Origin: Strigamia acuminata | Taxonomy: Eukaryota; Arthropoda; Chilopoda; Geophilomorpha; Linotaeniidae | Reading direction: 5' to 3' | NCBI GenBank assembly: GCA_949358305.1 | Contig: OX442315.1 | Span: 3,100,001-3,164,000 of the forward strand | DNA: 64,000 bases | Shown here: one piece after another, positions 21,101 through 32,021 of the stretch | Numbering within the stretch: the first letter of the stretch is position 1 | Layout of the letters: the number at the start of each line of letters is the position of its first letter | The notes under the pieces: model-generated | The model's input: the letters and a program-made list of their open reading frames with translations, nothing else | What the model was told of the DNA's origin: nothing | Database searches by the model: none | Translations under genes and position numbers: made by a program

Positions 21101-23524
21101 GCTTCTGCATACATCAAACCGTAATCTTGTTGGCACTCTGGCAAATCTTCAAAATGTCGCATGAAGGGCATCCTAAGCAAAAATAAATATTTACTCAATA
21201 TTTTACTGAAAATGTTTACAGTTTTTCAAAAATTTAAATATGTATACTGCTTCCTAGCCTATATCACTTGCCAACGTGTCAATTCACCTCGACCTCCGAC
21301 AAATAAAAAGCCGTATTGTGACCGGTTTCTGGTCGCTACAACACACATATGTAGAGAGATTTTGTCGTGCTTTCCAAAAACAACTTTGGCGGTCTTTTTC
21401 AAGTTCGGTCAGTCCGACTCGAGCTTTAGAATAAAGCACATGTTCATTCAACTGGTTTTGATCCATTTCCGACAACATACCCACATGGCCTAGTCCAACC
21501 ACACCCTACAGAGTTGTTAATTATGCTAGGTTCCCACTCGACTGAAACAGAGCAGAAAATCCAGTTTTCTGCCCAGTATATTTTCTGCTGTGACGTCACT
21601 TCTTCTTATTTGGGCAGAAAATAGGGAGCAGAAAAAATAGACTATTCCTATTTTTTCTGCTGCAGAACGTTCGTTCGGACGGACGTTCGGCCGAGCGTTC
21701 GGCCGTTTGTTCGGCCGGGCGTTCGTCCGAACATCCGAACAAATGAGCAGCCGAGCCGACGAACGAGTATTCAGCCCTTTGTTCGTTTGGTCGTTCGGAC
21801 GAGTGGACGAACGAGCGTCCAGCAATACAGCCAATACCGGGCCGTTCAGCCAGTTCAGCTGTTCAGCGTTTTACCATGTGCCAGTTTGGGTAGATGGAGA
21901 AAATATCTTTTATCCAAAATTGTCTTTCATTTTTGGTGTACGGTACTTTTTGTTTGTTAGGAATGATAATAGCACACAGAACTACGAATGATAATAGCAC
22001 ACAGAACTACGAATGATAATAGCACACAGAACTACGAATGATAATAGCACACAGAACTACGAATGATAATAGCACACAGAACTACGAATGATAATAGCAC
22101 ACAGAACTACGAATGATAATAGCACACAGAACTACGAATAAAGCAGTGTTTGCATTGTTGGCATCCATTTTTAAATGCTGTAAAATAAATTCTGCAATAC
22201 TTTTCTGCCCACTTTTATGCCAAATGTGAACCAACAGCAGAAAAGATAAATTTTCTGCTCTGAAAATTTTCTGCTGACAGAATTCAGTCGAGTGGGAACC
22301 TAGCATTAACTCTCATTTAGCATACACAAAAGTAAATTACTAGTGACTGACTCCTTTGGTCATTGGTCATCATCAAAGCAAGAATACAGTATGTTTTTGT
22401 TCATGCCAACCTGCAATGCACTTTTCTTTTTTCTATTTGCTGTCGAATACACTTTTCTTCACACAATTCAAAATCTGCAATTGAACTGCACACATGTTTA
22501 GTTTTGTTCAGAAATTCGTACTGCAACACAATAAAATACTAATGACACAACAACTTCTATACCGGTATTTTTAAAATAATTATTATAATTACTTTTTGAA
22601 TAGATATAAGACTTAGTGCCGTATGTTTGGATGGTAAGTCAGAATATCTTTCGAGTGTAAAATTTTCTTTATCTGCTATTATAAACTAACAACATAAAGA
22701 AATTGAGTTTCTCTGAGATTGACTGAGTTAAATGCTAGCTTACTTTAATCACTGGATTTAAACATCTGTTTCCAAACTTGGATTCGTCAAATTTAAAAAC
22801 CAATTCATTTTTATAATTGGATGGTCTAACTTCTTGATCTATCAATAAAAGGGAACACCATCGATAAATTTAACAAAAATAAATAAATAAATAATTGTGT
22901 GTATTTTCTTACCAAGCGTAAAAACAATACACAATCCCATAAGAGAGAATGCATAATTCACTTTCTTTTGTAGATTTACAGATTGATTCTAATAAAAGAG
23001 AAATGCAATTTTATAGTAGTTTATTAATAGACAGATGTACCACTTACTTGCAGAGTGTGAATGCTCTCAACAATGTGACTTGTGTTTAACATGGACCACA
23101 ATTTGAGTGCGCTCACTTTGCTGTCTACACTGTAACGGTACAAAGGATCCATGCATGGCACTGACAAGTCTTCTGGAATTACTCCATTATCAATGTTTAA
23201 GGCGTATTCTGCAAACTCGTAAGTGGAGGTTGTGCACACCACAACAGTGGGAAGCTGAATGATGTTGTCCACTTGCGTGTATATGTTTACAATTGACGGC
23301 TCAGACATGTAGTAGGTTATTCGGTCGTAGACCAAAGCAGTGCAGAGAAGCATGCTCACGGCGAGAACGGAGCCCCAAAAGATACGTAAAAGCAAATTTG
23401 ATTTTCCGTCGTTTATCTTCGACATGATACTCAGAAAAGCGGAATTGGTATTTCTGGATGATTGATGGTTTCGCATCAATTGAAGGACTATCTTGCGGTA
23501 ACGAGGTTTCAGTTTGCGAATCAT
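18198..23524 (-). CDS. Double-unit (tandem) DEG/ENaC channel gene, left copy, 781 aa
   Basis: Ten coding exons: 23524-23048, 22988-22913, 22838-22744, 22520-22411, 21172-20326, 20263-20182, 20115-20033, 19970-19875, 19503-19397, 18570-18198. Phases agree throughout. Nine-exon junctions use GT-AG except the sixth intron, which starts GC. DEG/ENaC subunits are two-helix cation-channel subunits with a cysteine-rich outer loop. Unit 1 has TM1 at about 45-66 followed by YDRI and LPTVVVC, a CKCSTPC motif, and TM2 CDLGGNVGLTLGVSCLMIAE (about 342-361). The same exon then continues with a cytoplasmic linker of about 60 residues and a second TM1 (FLIMLSSFVCAFQIYDRIAY), LPSVVLC, CNCTRPC, and a second TM2 (CDVGSTVSCILGLSVMS). 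Both units keep GxS selectivity positions. The usual HG motif before TM1 is not visible. Confidence 0.88.
18720..19290. repeat. GC-rich intronic block shared by both arms
   Basis: A GC-rich stretch in the last DEG/ENaC intron is present in mirror form at about 59730-60280. It therefore pre-dates the inverted duplication. It carries CT-rich and TCTCTCTC tracts and no conserved frame between copies. It may be an old retroposon. I do not recognise the family. Confidence 0.5.
19572..19866. mobile_element. TIR element with GTCCATAAATTACGTAA ends, left copy
   Basis: Inverted ends TAAATTACGTAA and TTACGTAATTTATGGACGG enclose a C-rich interior. The equivalent insertion is in the same intron of the right-arm gene (about 59152-59456), so it was present before the duplication. 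A third, one-ended copy is at about 54912-55035. Confidence 0.6.
21525..22305. mobile_element. TIR element (781 bp) with internal 25-bp tandem array
   Basis: The terminal repeats TGCTAGGTTCCCACTCGACT and AGTCGAGTGGGAACCTAGCA are perfect over at least 20 bp. The flanks contain TTAA on both sides (21518-21521 and 22306-22309), but three extra bases on the left leave the target size uncertain. It lies in the fourth DEG/ENaC intron of the left copy only. Near 21665-21790 it contains many GTTCG/CGAAC half-palindromes. Confidence 0.75.
21961..22135. repeat. Tandem array, seven copies of a 25-bp unit
   Basis: The unit begins GAATGATAATAGCACACAG and repeats seven times without visible variation, inside the TIR element at 21525-22305. 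The perfect repetition suggests recent expansion. Confidence 0.95.
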
Positions 23525-23636
23525 GATGTCATTGAGGCTTTGTTGACCTAGAAACTCAGTATGTTTGAATTATTTTTAGAATCATCTTTATACATTTCAA
23601 TTCAACTGAACAATTAAATAAAGCTTAGATCTTGTA

Positions 23637-24000
23637 CCATGTTCACACCAATGAATCGAGTTTAGCTATCCAACTGAACAGAGTTCCGATATTCACATGG
23701 ATGGAGTTGTGTTCACATCAAAATGTGATTCAATCAAACCAAACCAGGTTTTATTTGCAACAGGTTTTAGAAACACCTCACTACAATGGCTGCCATTTTA
23801 TTATCAAATAATGCGCAACAATGGAATGTTCCAGACTGATGACATTATTTAATGAATTCCAATTCGAATTCGATTTGTTGGAACTCGATTGACCAACGGG
23901 CACACAGATCTAGATCCGTAAACGGAATTCAGTGTTCACACTAATCTTGGATCTAGATCCGCAGCTTCGGATGAGATCCAAAAGCTTGGTCTGAACATGG
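23637..24000. mobile_element. TIR element (364 bp) in the DEG/ENaC 5' intron, TA duplication
   Basis: The ends are CCATGTTCACACCAA and TTGGTCTGAACATGG, flanked by TA (23635-23636 and 24001-24002). The right arm lacks it. It has no coding content. Confidence 0.75.
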
Positions 24001-24079
24001 TATAACAGTAAACATCAAAAAGCATTTATATACTTTAGTTTGAAAAGAATTAAACCCTTTAGAGTATGTGAATCTTTAC

Positions 24080-24377
24080 CTTAGATGCGTAATCACGATT
24101 GATTTCAGGAACAAAGCCAAATTACAGTTAATTATCTTCTAAATTAAAAAGCGGAGAAGTTTGTAACACAGCCATTAGAATGCTGAATGAATAATGATTT
24201 GGATCAGTAAGTGCATATACGTGAGTCAAGCTAAAAGCCGTAAAACTTAAAATAAGAATGTAGAAAGTCTATATATTGATTTAACCATAATGACACGATA
24301 TCATATCAATATTTATGCTGCTTGAGAAACGGTACTAACACATAAAATTTAAGTAACGTAAAAAAGCTATTAAATTT
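24080..24377 (-). promoter_or_regulatory. Shared promoter and 5'-leader block, DEG/ENaC left copy
   Basis: A non-coding exon ends at 24080 with a clear donor (CATCTAAG followed by GTAAAG). It joins the acceptor CTAG just before the coding exon (about 23545). The leader and about 250 bp upstream are strongly similar to 44745-45056 (upstream of IR-B, same strand) and to 54540-54836 (right DEG/ENaC). Shared strings include CGTGATTACGCA and ATTATCTTCTAAATTAAA. It has no ATG near its end. Confidence 0.7.
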
Positions 24378-24523
24378 CAACTTCAACCATTAACCTCGCA
24401 TAACAGTTGCCGTAGGCAACCAATTATTGACTATAACTATGAAAAAATAGCCCTTTCAGACGAGGAAATAAACATAAAGAAAAATGTCAATCCGATGAAA
24501 CAATGTAAGAGGGTTCCACGACG

Positions 24524-26040
24524 ACTGGTACACGCGACGCAAACGGGTGCTGACTTTGCACGATGGGCAAAGAAAGCAGAGATCTCGAAACACACGAACG
24601 CTAACACGGTCAATACTAGCAAGTTTTGGCTTAGCAGTGACAGATGTGTTGTTGGTTTCAGTGTGTATTCAAGAGTGTGCCAAAATTATTAATTTGAGAT
24701 TCCAGGCCACCAAACCGTGGCTCGAACCAACGATTTTGTACGGACGATACCGTAGTGACCAGCGTGGAGTTTGATGAGAACCGAGCGCTGAACAGCAGAA
24801 GAAATGACCAACTTATCAGACAAAAATAAAAAATTTTGATAAGTCGAAAACGATTCACGGTGCTTGAAAAATGAATCCAAGTTTGATGATCTCGATTCCC
24901 ATCCCGTTCGGACCTGGTGCAAAACGGACTGCAGCACCTCGTCAGCTGCATAAGCGGCTTTCAAAGAAGCGGTGGACATTGGAAAATCTGTAATTGAGGC
25001 TGAAAATATCGAATTAATTCCAACCTCCAAGTCCTCTTTGCCATCGACAACTGGTTGCGGATTTCGAGACAAGCCTTCAGCGACAGCATTGTCTGCAGCG
25101 GGCACGTGCTCGATGACGTAGTCGTAGGCAGAGAGAAAAACTGCCCAGCGGTGTAGCCTCGCTGCCACAACCTAGTTGCATCCCTTCTTGTCTTCAAAAA
25201 TTGAGACAAGGGGCTTGTGGTCGGTACGCAAAACGAATATTCGGCCAAACAAATAGTGGTGGAACTTGCGTATGCCATAAATAATGGCCAAGCCCTCACG
25301 CTCCATCTGTGCGTAATTCTTTTGCGCAGCCGACAACAACGAACTGGCAAAAGCAATGGTAATACGTGTAGCAGCAGCGACGGCTGGTACACGCAACACA
25401 AACGGGTGCTGACTTTGCACGATGGGCAAAGAAAGCAGAGATTTCGAAACACACGAACGCTAACACGGTCAATACTAGCAAGTTTTGGCTTAAAAGTGAC
25501 AGGTGTGTTGTTGGTTTCAGTGTGTATTGTTACGTGGCCAAATGGCCAATGCTGACCACGTAACTTTACTTATTTTTACTGATTACTAGATTGAGTTAAA
25601 ACTCAATCACTAAGAGTGAAATGAACTAGAGTCAGAGTTTAGATTTGAAATTATAACAGAGTCTTTATTCTTTTAAATACAAATCATAAACATAATTGAA
25701 ATCATAAAACTAAACCTAAAACAAAGTAAACATTAAGATATGATTAACACTTTGATTCAACAGTTGGAGGGAAACGATTACTTCATGCCAAATGCTGGCT
25801 GATGTGAACCGTTTAAAGCCCGGGATGGACTGAGCTCTGAATGCCAAAGTGGCTCTTTTATATCAGAGTCATCCCCTGAGTTAATCCAAATAGACCAGCC
25901 CGTGATGCAATCATCACGTACGCTGTCTAGTGATAAATTCTATAAATTCTAATACAATTTGCGCTGGTTTGAGGCGGTCGGCAGACGACGCAACTCAACC
26001 ACACGACAGTATTCAAGAGTGTGCCAAAATTATTAATTTA
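24524..26040 (-). mobile_element. Internally deleted Ty3/gypsy remnant with short direct repeats
   Basis: Direct repeats of about 180 bp (24524-24703, and 25384-25527 continuing at 26009-26040) flank only about 680 bp. On the minus strand that interior encodes gypsy RNase H (NYAQMEREGLAIIYGIRKFH, LRTDHKPLV) and then the RNase H end and integrase zinc region (HAGHYGIVRTKS...WWPGI). There are stops between the parts. The element sits exactly at the inner end of the left inverted arm and is itself interrupted by a solo LTR at 25528-26008. Confidence 0.8.
25528..26008 (+). mobile_element. Solo LTR (second copy of the 3756-4261 family)
   Basis: This 481-bp segment starts TGTTACGTGGCCAAATGG and ends CACACGACA, with a perfect 4-bp duplication GTAT (25524-25527 and 26009-26012). 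It is in the same family and orientation as the copy inside the Copia element. It interrupts one direct repeat of the gypsy remnant, so it is younger than that remnant. Confidence 0.9.
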
Positions 26041-27152
26041 AGTTTGGCACACTGCTAAGCGGGGCAGTAAATCTGGTTGGAGTAACACAATACAGTAATG
26101 ATATGACACATGGTGGTTGATTTCAAATTAATGATAACTTTATTTTACACAATACAATTTAAATGTACAGCAGTAATTAATGTGCTTGATCCTAATTGGT
26201 CAAGCGTCAATACACAGATGAAAAGTTCACCTGGTGGCAACGTCAAGAAGACATTTAATAAGAAACAACTCATTACATTCAATTACAACATTTTTAGCAG
26301 ACGTTATAAAGTGATACATTTATATTTAATGTTGGAGTTGAACATAGGGATATCTGAAATATTTTTTATTGTATTCAGACACAGTAACTGGTTCAAACCG
26401 TAGCCTTTCTTCATTGCTGGACTGGCCCGACGGACTACCAGGAATTTCCCGATGGCCCGTCCCTGGCCCACCGTAACCTGTCCCTGTGGCTCCACCCATC
26501 CAGATTTCCCGGTACTAAATTTGTACCCAGTCCAGCCCTGGTGTGGTGGCCTACTTGTATTTACTGTTTTACGGCCTAGTGCAGAGAAAGACGTAGTTCT
26601 ACATGAAAATCTCAATTTATACTCTGGCTCACCGTTAGAAGCTCAGCAGTTCCTATTGGCCGAGACTATTCACTCCTAACTGTTGCCTGTATAGATCCAC
26701 CAGGAAAAGTAGGTTTGTTGTGATTTTAATTAGTTTGATTAATTTAGGTGTTTGAAATGATGTAAATTGACTTATATTTAATAATAAAATCTTTTAAAAA
26801 GTTAGTCAGCAATGTTTTATGTTGTAACGTCTTCAAAACACATCATTGTTCAGTTCGTTCACTTTATCGGTTGCTTTGTCAAGCTGTTTTTGAATTTTAT
26901 GATTGATTGTTACGTCTGGACACAAAATGGCTTCCCGTAACTCGAGCGTTTGTATTTTGGCCTACTTTTATGTAGCCCTACACTAGTGAATAGGTTCGGC
27001 CAATAGGAACTGCTGAGCTTCTAACGGTGAGCCAGAGTATAGGTGGACATCGTCAATTGCAACATTTAGGTGCGGGACCTTAGCGCTACAACCAGTCGAG
27101 AATTGCGCGTTTGCACAGCTCCCGCCGTTGTCGGGCCTGCTCTGCACAGGAA
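26041..27152. other. Non-coding stretch with two repeat elements
   Basis: No gene is supported. It holds a hAT-like short element (26412-26540). It also holds an inverted pair: a segment at about 26618-26675 is repeated in reverse at about 26985-27043 (CTCACCGTTAGAAGCTCAGC). That pair looks like a further TIR element of about 430 bp. Confidence 0.6.
26412..26540. mobile_element. Short hAT-like non-autonomous element, copy 1
   Basis: The inverted ends GCTGGACTGG and CCAGTCCAGCCCTG enclose a family-specific interior containing GGTACTAAATTTGTACCC. Related copies are at 40607-40762, 51052-51216, 52017-52110 and 60847-61011. No target duplication is evident for this copy. Confidence 0.65.
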
Positions 27153-27688
27153 TTATCGTTGTACGAATACTTCCACGATGAGCACTATTCCTGAACATAA
27201 AACACCACCAATAATAACGAGGAATGCTGTGAGTGTGTGATGGATAGAGACGGGCTTCACTGGTTTGTTGTCCGCTTGCACGCAGAGTTTTTTCGGTTTC
27301 TTATCATTGCGCGTTTTGCTCAGGACTCCAGTTTCGTGTAACTTTAACAGTCTGAAAGGATAAAACAAAGTTTGTGCATTTTTAATTCTCATTTTATTTA
27401 TTTAAAAGATGAAATTGGTCATCTGTCTGATATCGAGTATACTTTTGGTTAAAGATGTCCACATGTTTTGATTCCTTCTTGAATCGAAAATACTTTGTAT
27501 GAGGTATCGGAATTTTTCTAATGGTGTTTTCGCAATTAGATCCATGTCGAAATAATAGGACTTCGTGTGTAATTATCAGAGCGTTGTTTTCACGCGAAAG
27601 CAGCTTTTTCTCCTCTTGTTTGTTGTACCACTTGTATAATCCTTTGTTAGGACTCTTTTGCATTCGTTGCCATATTTCTCTTACAATG

Positions 27689-28508
27689 TGTCGCGTCCTA
27701 CTTGGTATAGGTTTAAATAGCGCTAACGTGTAATACTTTACCTGTGATCAATTATGTAAATACCCAAATGAATACCAAATGTATGTAAATAAACAGGTAA
27801 TTTATTCACCAGGCTTTATGCCTTTAAAATACACTCAGTAATAATTCTAGAGTCGACGTGGTCAGCGTCGAACAAAGGATTTCTCAAGATGGCGTCGTCG
27901 ATTCCGCGTGGTCGGCGGAACAAAGGCGGCGTCTCGAGTTGTCGTTAATTCGTCACGGATTCGTCTTCACGGACGCGGTGGAATGCTCTTTCGAGTCTTC
28001 TATCCGTGCCTGTTGTCTAGGGTTTGTTTAGCGTCGCAGAGGCCTCGTCTAGGAACTTTGGGGTTCCCTACAAAGCACTCGGACACTTACTTCGGCGAAT
28101 AATCGTCTGGGCGATTATTCTGGGTGATTTCACAAGGGCTATTCTCGTGCTTTCGCAGGAATAGCTCGCAAGTGACTTCGTGAGAGTTACAGTTTGCACT
28201 TTACTCAGCGATCCTCGATCAATCCTAACTTGTAGTTGAAGTTGGCCTGACGGTGAGGTAGTTGCTGTGTTCTTGGTGTCGTTTGTGTAAGTTCTGACTT
28301 TAGGCGGGAAACACAGCCTTTTATGCAGTGGGGTGAAGGGCCGGCGATCAACCAATGGGGGCTGACCACCAGCCGCTTCCTCCCCCTCGGGGCACACACC
28401 TGCCATGGGGAGGTGGAGCCAACTCGGGGGGGAACGACTCTTTAATCATAGTGACTCATAGGACAAGTATCCGCCCTGGGGGGACACTTATCCAACTGGG
28501 TCACCACA
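27689..28508 (-). repeat. Gypsy 3' LTR
   Basis: This 820-bp copy matches the LTR at 39737-40556. On the minus strand the adjacent GCTGGAGGAGGGACG (28509-28523) is the probable polypurine tract. Confidence 0.93.
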
Positions 28509-28555
28509 CGTCCCTCCTCCAGCTTCGATCTCGGATCGGAGCGATCTCAATTTTC

Positions 28556-31500
28556 TCATCGCTCTCCTCTGCGAAGAGCCGGCAGCACTCCTCTGCATGG
28601 GCGGAGGATCACGGGTGGCACTGCCGGTGGCGGCGGTGGTAAATCTGGGGGCAGAGAGGTTGTTAGATCCGCAGGATTCTGCCGCTCATTGATGAAATAT
28701 TGTGGGTGACCACCGACGGGTTCGCCGATCAGTCCCGTACGCTCATGGATCCAAATCCGGGTAGAGGCCGGGAATCGGTCTGGAACGAGCCGGATCCTTC
28801 GTGACTCGGCGCTCGACCCGGGTTTCCTGTGGGCCCGTAGGATACGGCGATGGAAGACGACGTCCATGGTGGATCGGGCTTCTCTGTTTAGCCATTTGAG
28901 GATCGATTCGCCGTGATCATCGGAGTCAACGATGCGTTGTCGCGTGAACTCCGACATCTGAAGGAAGGGGTATTCCACTCCCAGCCTCAAATAAAGCTGC
29001 GCTGCTGGGGGCGGCGGAGGCGATGGTGGGAGCGGAATCTCCATTGGGCTCTCCAACGGTGGCGTAGCCGGCTCTGCAGAGAGAGCGGCCAGCCCTGCCG
29101 CTGGTGGTGAAGGAGAGGGCAGCGGAGGAGTTCGGGGTCCTCGCTTGGAACGCTTCGGAATCAATATGGGTCGATTCGCGTGTCGCTTCTCCTTCGGGAA
29201 TACCGGCTTTGGGGTCGGTATGTATGGTTGGACCGCCGCCTCTGGGGGGGCGGTCTCGATGGCCTGTGGAAGGCTCGCCGCCGTTCCCGGTATCTCCGGA
29301 ACCTCCCGAATCGTTCGTAACAAGGAAGGATGGACACCGGGGTTCCGGTAGCGGAATGCCAACGAACGCATCTTTGAAAACTGTAGGCCTGGGTTTTCCG
29401 TATTTCTGGCCAGGTCGAAGCGCAGCGAGGCGGGCTCAGGAGTCCATCCGGCCCATACCTGGTACAACGCCCGAGGAAGGTGAACTCCCTCACGGTCGAC
29501 GATTGTCCAGGCCGCCATAGCTTGCCGACTGTCCAAGAAGACGCCCAGGGATAGCAGCTGGGCCAGTACGTTCGTCACAGCCAAATTCAAACTGCTCCGA
29601 TGGCAGGGGTGAGCGCGGTCCGGATTGTCACTGAATTGTTGTGACAGCGTCCGCATCTGTTCGATCGCCCAATTGATGTGGTGAGTTTGGGCGGCGTCGG
29701 CCTGTCGTATGGCCAACTCGGCAATCGCGGGGTTCTCGTATTCGGCCAGATATTCTTGTAGCTCGCCGAGTGGGGGATAGGCCGCTTCACGCCGGCATCG
29801 AGCGTCCATCTCTCGCTGGGCGTACCATTCGGCGTTGCGATAAGGTCGACACACTCGTGGCGTTGGGGGTGACGGTGGACGGCCCAGCCCGGGTAGATTA
29901 TCGTATCTGACCCGCTTCGGAGCTGGATCCCCCACCGGAATCATCCGGGGAGGGGTCCAAGCGGTCACGGCTGGGTTTGTACCCTCGAGGAGTGGCGGCC
30001 ATCGCGATTGCACTTGTGGGGGCACAAGCGCGGTGGGCACAGCCGGTGTTGAGCCCGACGGCCGGTTGGCCGCGTATCCTCGGAAGGCGTTCTTCAATGC
30101 TACGGCCAGATCCTGTTTTGTAACCGGCCCATCTTTGTCCGACTCATCTGGGGACATTTGCTCTTCCGTCAACTCTCCCAAATCAATCTCTGCTTGGCGC
30201 CTGGACGGTCCAGCCGTGGGTCCGAGACTCTGGGGTTCGGACCGTTTCGCGGCGGCCATCTCTCGCTCCTTCTCTAATCCCTTAGCTATCAGGGATTGTG
30301 CTCGCAACTTCTGACGTACTTTGCGCTTTCGATTCCTCCGGGTGCTGGCTGCGACGGATCTTCGTTGGGCCGTCCTCTGGGGGACGTCCGTCGGAGAATT
30401 CGGTCTCTGGTGTGATGAGACGGTTCGTCGCGACGAGGATTGATCTGACGACTGTGTGGTAATCGCCATAAACAACGAGGATCTTTTCTTTCCTCGATCT
30501 TGGTGTGTCTCGGTCCTCGCAGCCCAGTGGGCGGAAGATTCGACCGTTCGCTCAGCCCGCGCGTCGTCTGGCGAGGCAGGCTCGAGCGTTACTACTCGGC
30601 GACACTCCGAGCGCACGACAACTCGAGTTCGGGAACTGGAGCTGCTCGAGCGGCTGCGGTAGTCGCGACTCGTTGACGGGCCGGCCTCTGTTGGGGAGAC
30701 GGCCTGTCTTCTTCGTGCGGGTCCGCGTGGGGCGGACTCCGCCGGACGCTTCGATCTTCTGTGATGGCGGCGACTTCCCAGGATACCAGCGTGGTATAAC
30801 TGCCACATCTCAGACTGCGTGGCCGTAAAATTCGCCGGTGGTATCCATCTGGGTGTCAAATGATCTTCTTCGATGTCGCGAAGCCATCTACGGATTTCTT
30901 CGGGGGAGAAACCGTTTCTCTCGAGAACTCGGGTTACTCCTTGAGTCTCGGTGCGCTTTAAGCGTTTGATCTCGTCGTCCACTATTCTCTGGCGGGCTGC
31001 CAAGGTCGGGGCCTCGCTCCACCTATGGGAGGTGTGCAGCTCGGCCACCGTGCCTGGGTAAGCCTCTTCCAGGTACCCGGAGTAAACGGGGCTCGGCGGA
31101 TCCGCATCGGGTGGGATCCGCGGCCCCACTCGCTCCCTCATCTCCTTTGTCATGCACTCGACCAGCGTTTTTGATCGCTCGAATTTTTCCTCGAGGGTCC
31201 TGGAATACATCAATCGGATCTTCCAGGCGCTGGTCTCTGCAGGATAGGCCTGCCGCAGGTAAATCGGCAGGGCTCCGCGAAAGATGTTGTTGGCGGTTGA
31301 CACCGTCGAAGGCAGGGCGTCCCACGATTCTAGCGGGTCGACCTGAATAATTTTAGATCACAAGATTAATATAATAAATCCCAGTTTAACGATGGGGATC
31401 AGAAATATGCTCAAGATCGACGGTGGCAGCAACTCCTTTCTTTTGTTGCGGCCGTCGGTCTTATTTTCTTGTTTCGCAGTTCTGCGATGATCTCCGCCGT

Positions 31501-32021
31501 CGTAGCGCTGATCCAACACTACTTTTGAACTCAGGTGATCCGCTTTTTTGGAAGGGGTCGCAGGCAAAACCGATCGTTAAATTTTAATTTCTTACGTTAA
31601 ACTTTTTTATTTTAACTCTAATCGTATTTTAATTTATTACGATGTTTAAATTTAAAAGAAAGAAAACCTTTAGTTTTGGTTTTGGTTTGCCACGACGCCA
31701 TTCCGCGAACACTTCCTTTGTTCTAGTTTTTTGGCGGCCTTGACTCCGAGGTGAATCTGGGTCCACTCTCGGGTTTTTAGCCAGCCTTAAATCAACAATA
31801 AAACAGAAAGAAATATATCAGTCACAAGTCACGCTCCAATCTGGGTTGGATGCAACAGATTCAAAGAATTATGTGATTTCTCTGGGGAAATCACACTAAT
31901 TTACCTGCAGCGGCGGTTGTTCGTCCCAATTCTCATCTTCTTCTGCATTTACGATTAGGCCGTCGCTCTCGTCTCTCGACGATGCGCTCGGCTCTAATCG
32001 TGGGTTGCGTCGATCGGCCAT
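28556..32021 (-). CDS. Third ORF of the gypsy element, spliced, 967 aa, unknown function
   Basis: Exon 1 (32021-31905, 39 codons, acidic) begins with an ATG and ends CTGCAG before GTAAAT. Exon 2 (31342-28556) follows the acceptor TTATTCAG. Both junctions are phase 0, and the frame stays open upstream of the first apparent start at 31303 up to the acceptor. The product has an arginine/serine-rich basic middle, a helical region around NRPSG...ELPxLGRP, and two proline-rich tracts near the C-terminus. I see no signal peptide, membrane helix or fusion-peptide-like segment. It therefore does not look like an envelope protein although it sits in the env position. The function is not recognised. The frame is long, GC-rich and unbroken, so it is probably under selection in the element. 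Confidence 0.75.
31343..31904 (-). other. Predicted intron inside the gypsy third ORF
   Basis: A 562-bp segment bounded by GTAAAT and TTCAG contains stops in all useful frames and is AT-richer than the flanking exons. Its removal joins two phase-0 exons. Retrotransposons rarely keep introns unless they are used for alternative or subgenomic messages. Confidence 0.65.

Larger units (their letters stand above)
14188..24508 (-). repeat. Left arm of large inverted duplication
   Basis: This arm matches the reverse complement of about 54422-63990. Matching landmarks are the IR first exon, the IR upstream region, tRNA-Leu (17417-17529 with 61299-61411), all ten DEG/ENaC exons, and the region upstream of DEG/ENaC. 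Similarity ends on the inner side at 24508, where GAAACAATGTAAG is the last shared string. Exon lengths are identical between arms except for one three-base difference. The introns carry different insertions, so the arms have evolved separately. Confidence 0.9.

Noticed and set aside
21284-21502. 72-codon minus-strand frame in a DEG/ENaC intron
   Set aside because: It vaguely resembles a retroelement fragment but lacks diagnostic motifs and is absent from the other arm.
21526-21834. Frame rich in arginine, proline and asparagine on the minus strand
   Set aside because: It results from GTTCG/CGAAC repeats in the TIR element and has no start context or homologous domain.
21961-22135. CRISPR-like array of 25-bp repeats
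   Set aside because: The units are directly adjacent without spacers and lie inside a eukaryotic TIR element, so it is a plain tandem repeat.
28068-28642. Reading frames inside the LTRs (112 and 95 codons, repeated at 40116-40588)
   Set aside because: They fall within non-coding LTR sequence and are duplicated only because the LTRs are.
28556-31303. Third gypsy ORF as an envelope gene
   Set aside because: No signal peptide, membrane anchor, cysteine pattern or furin-like site could be seen.
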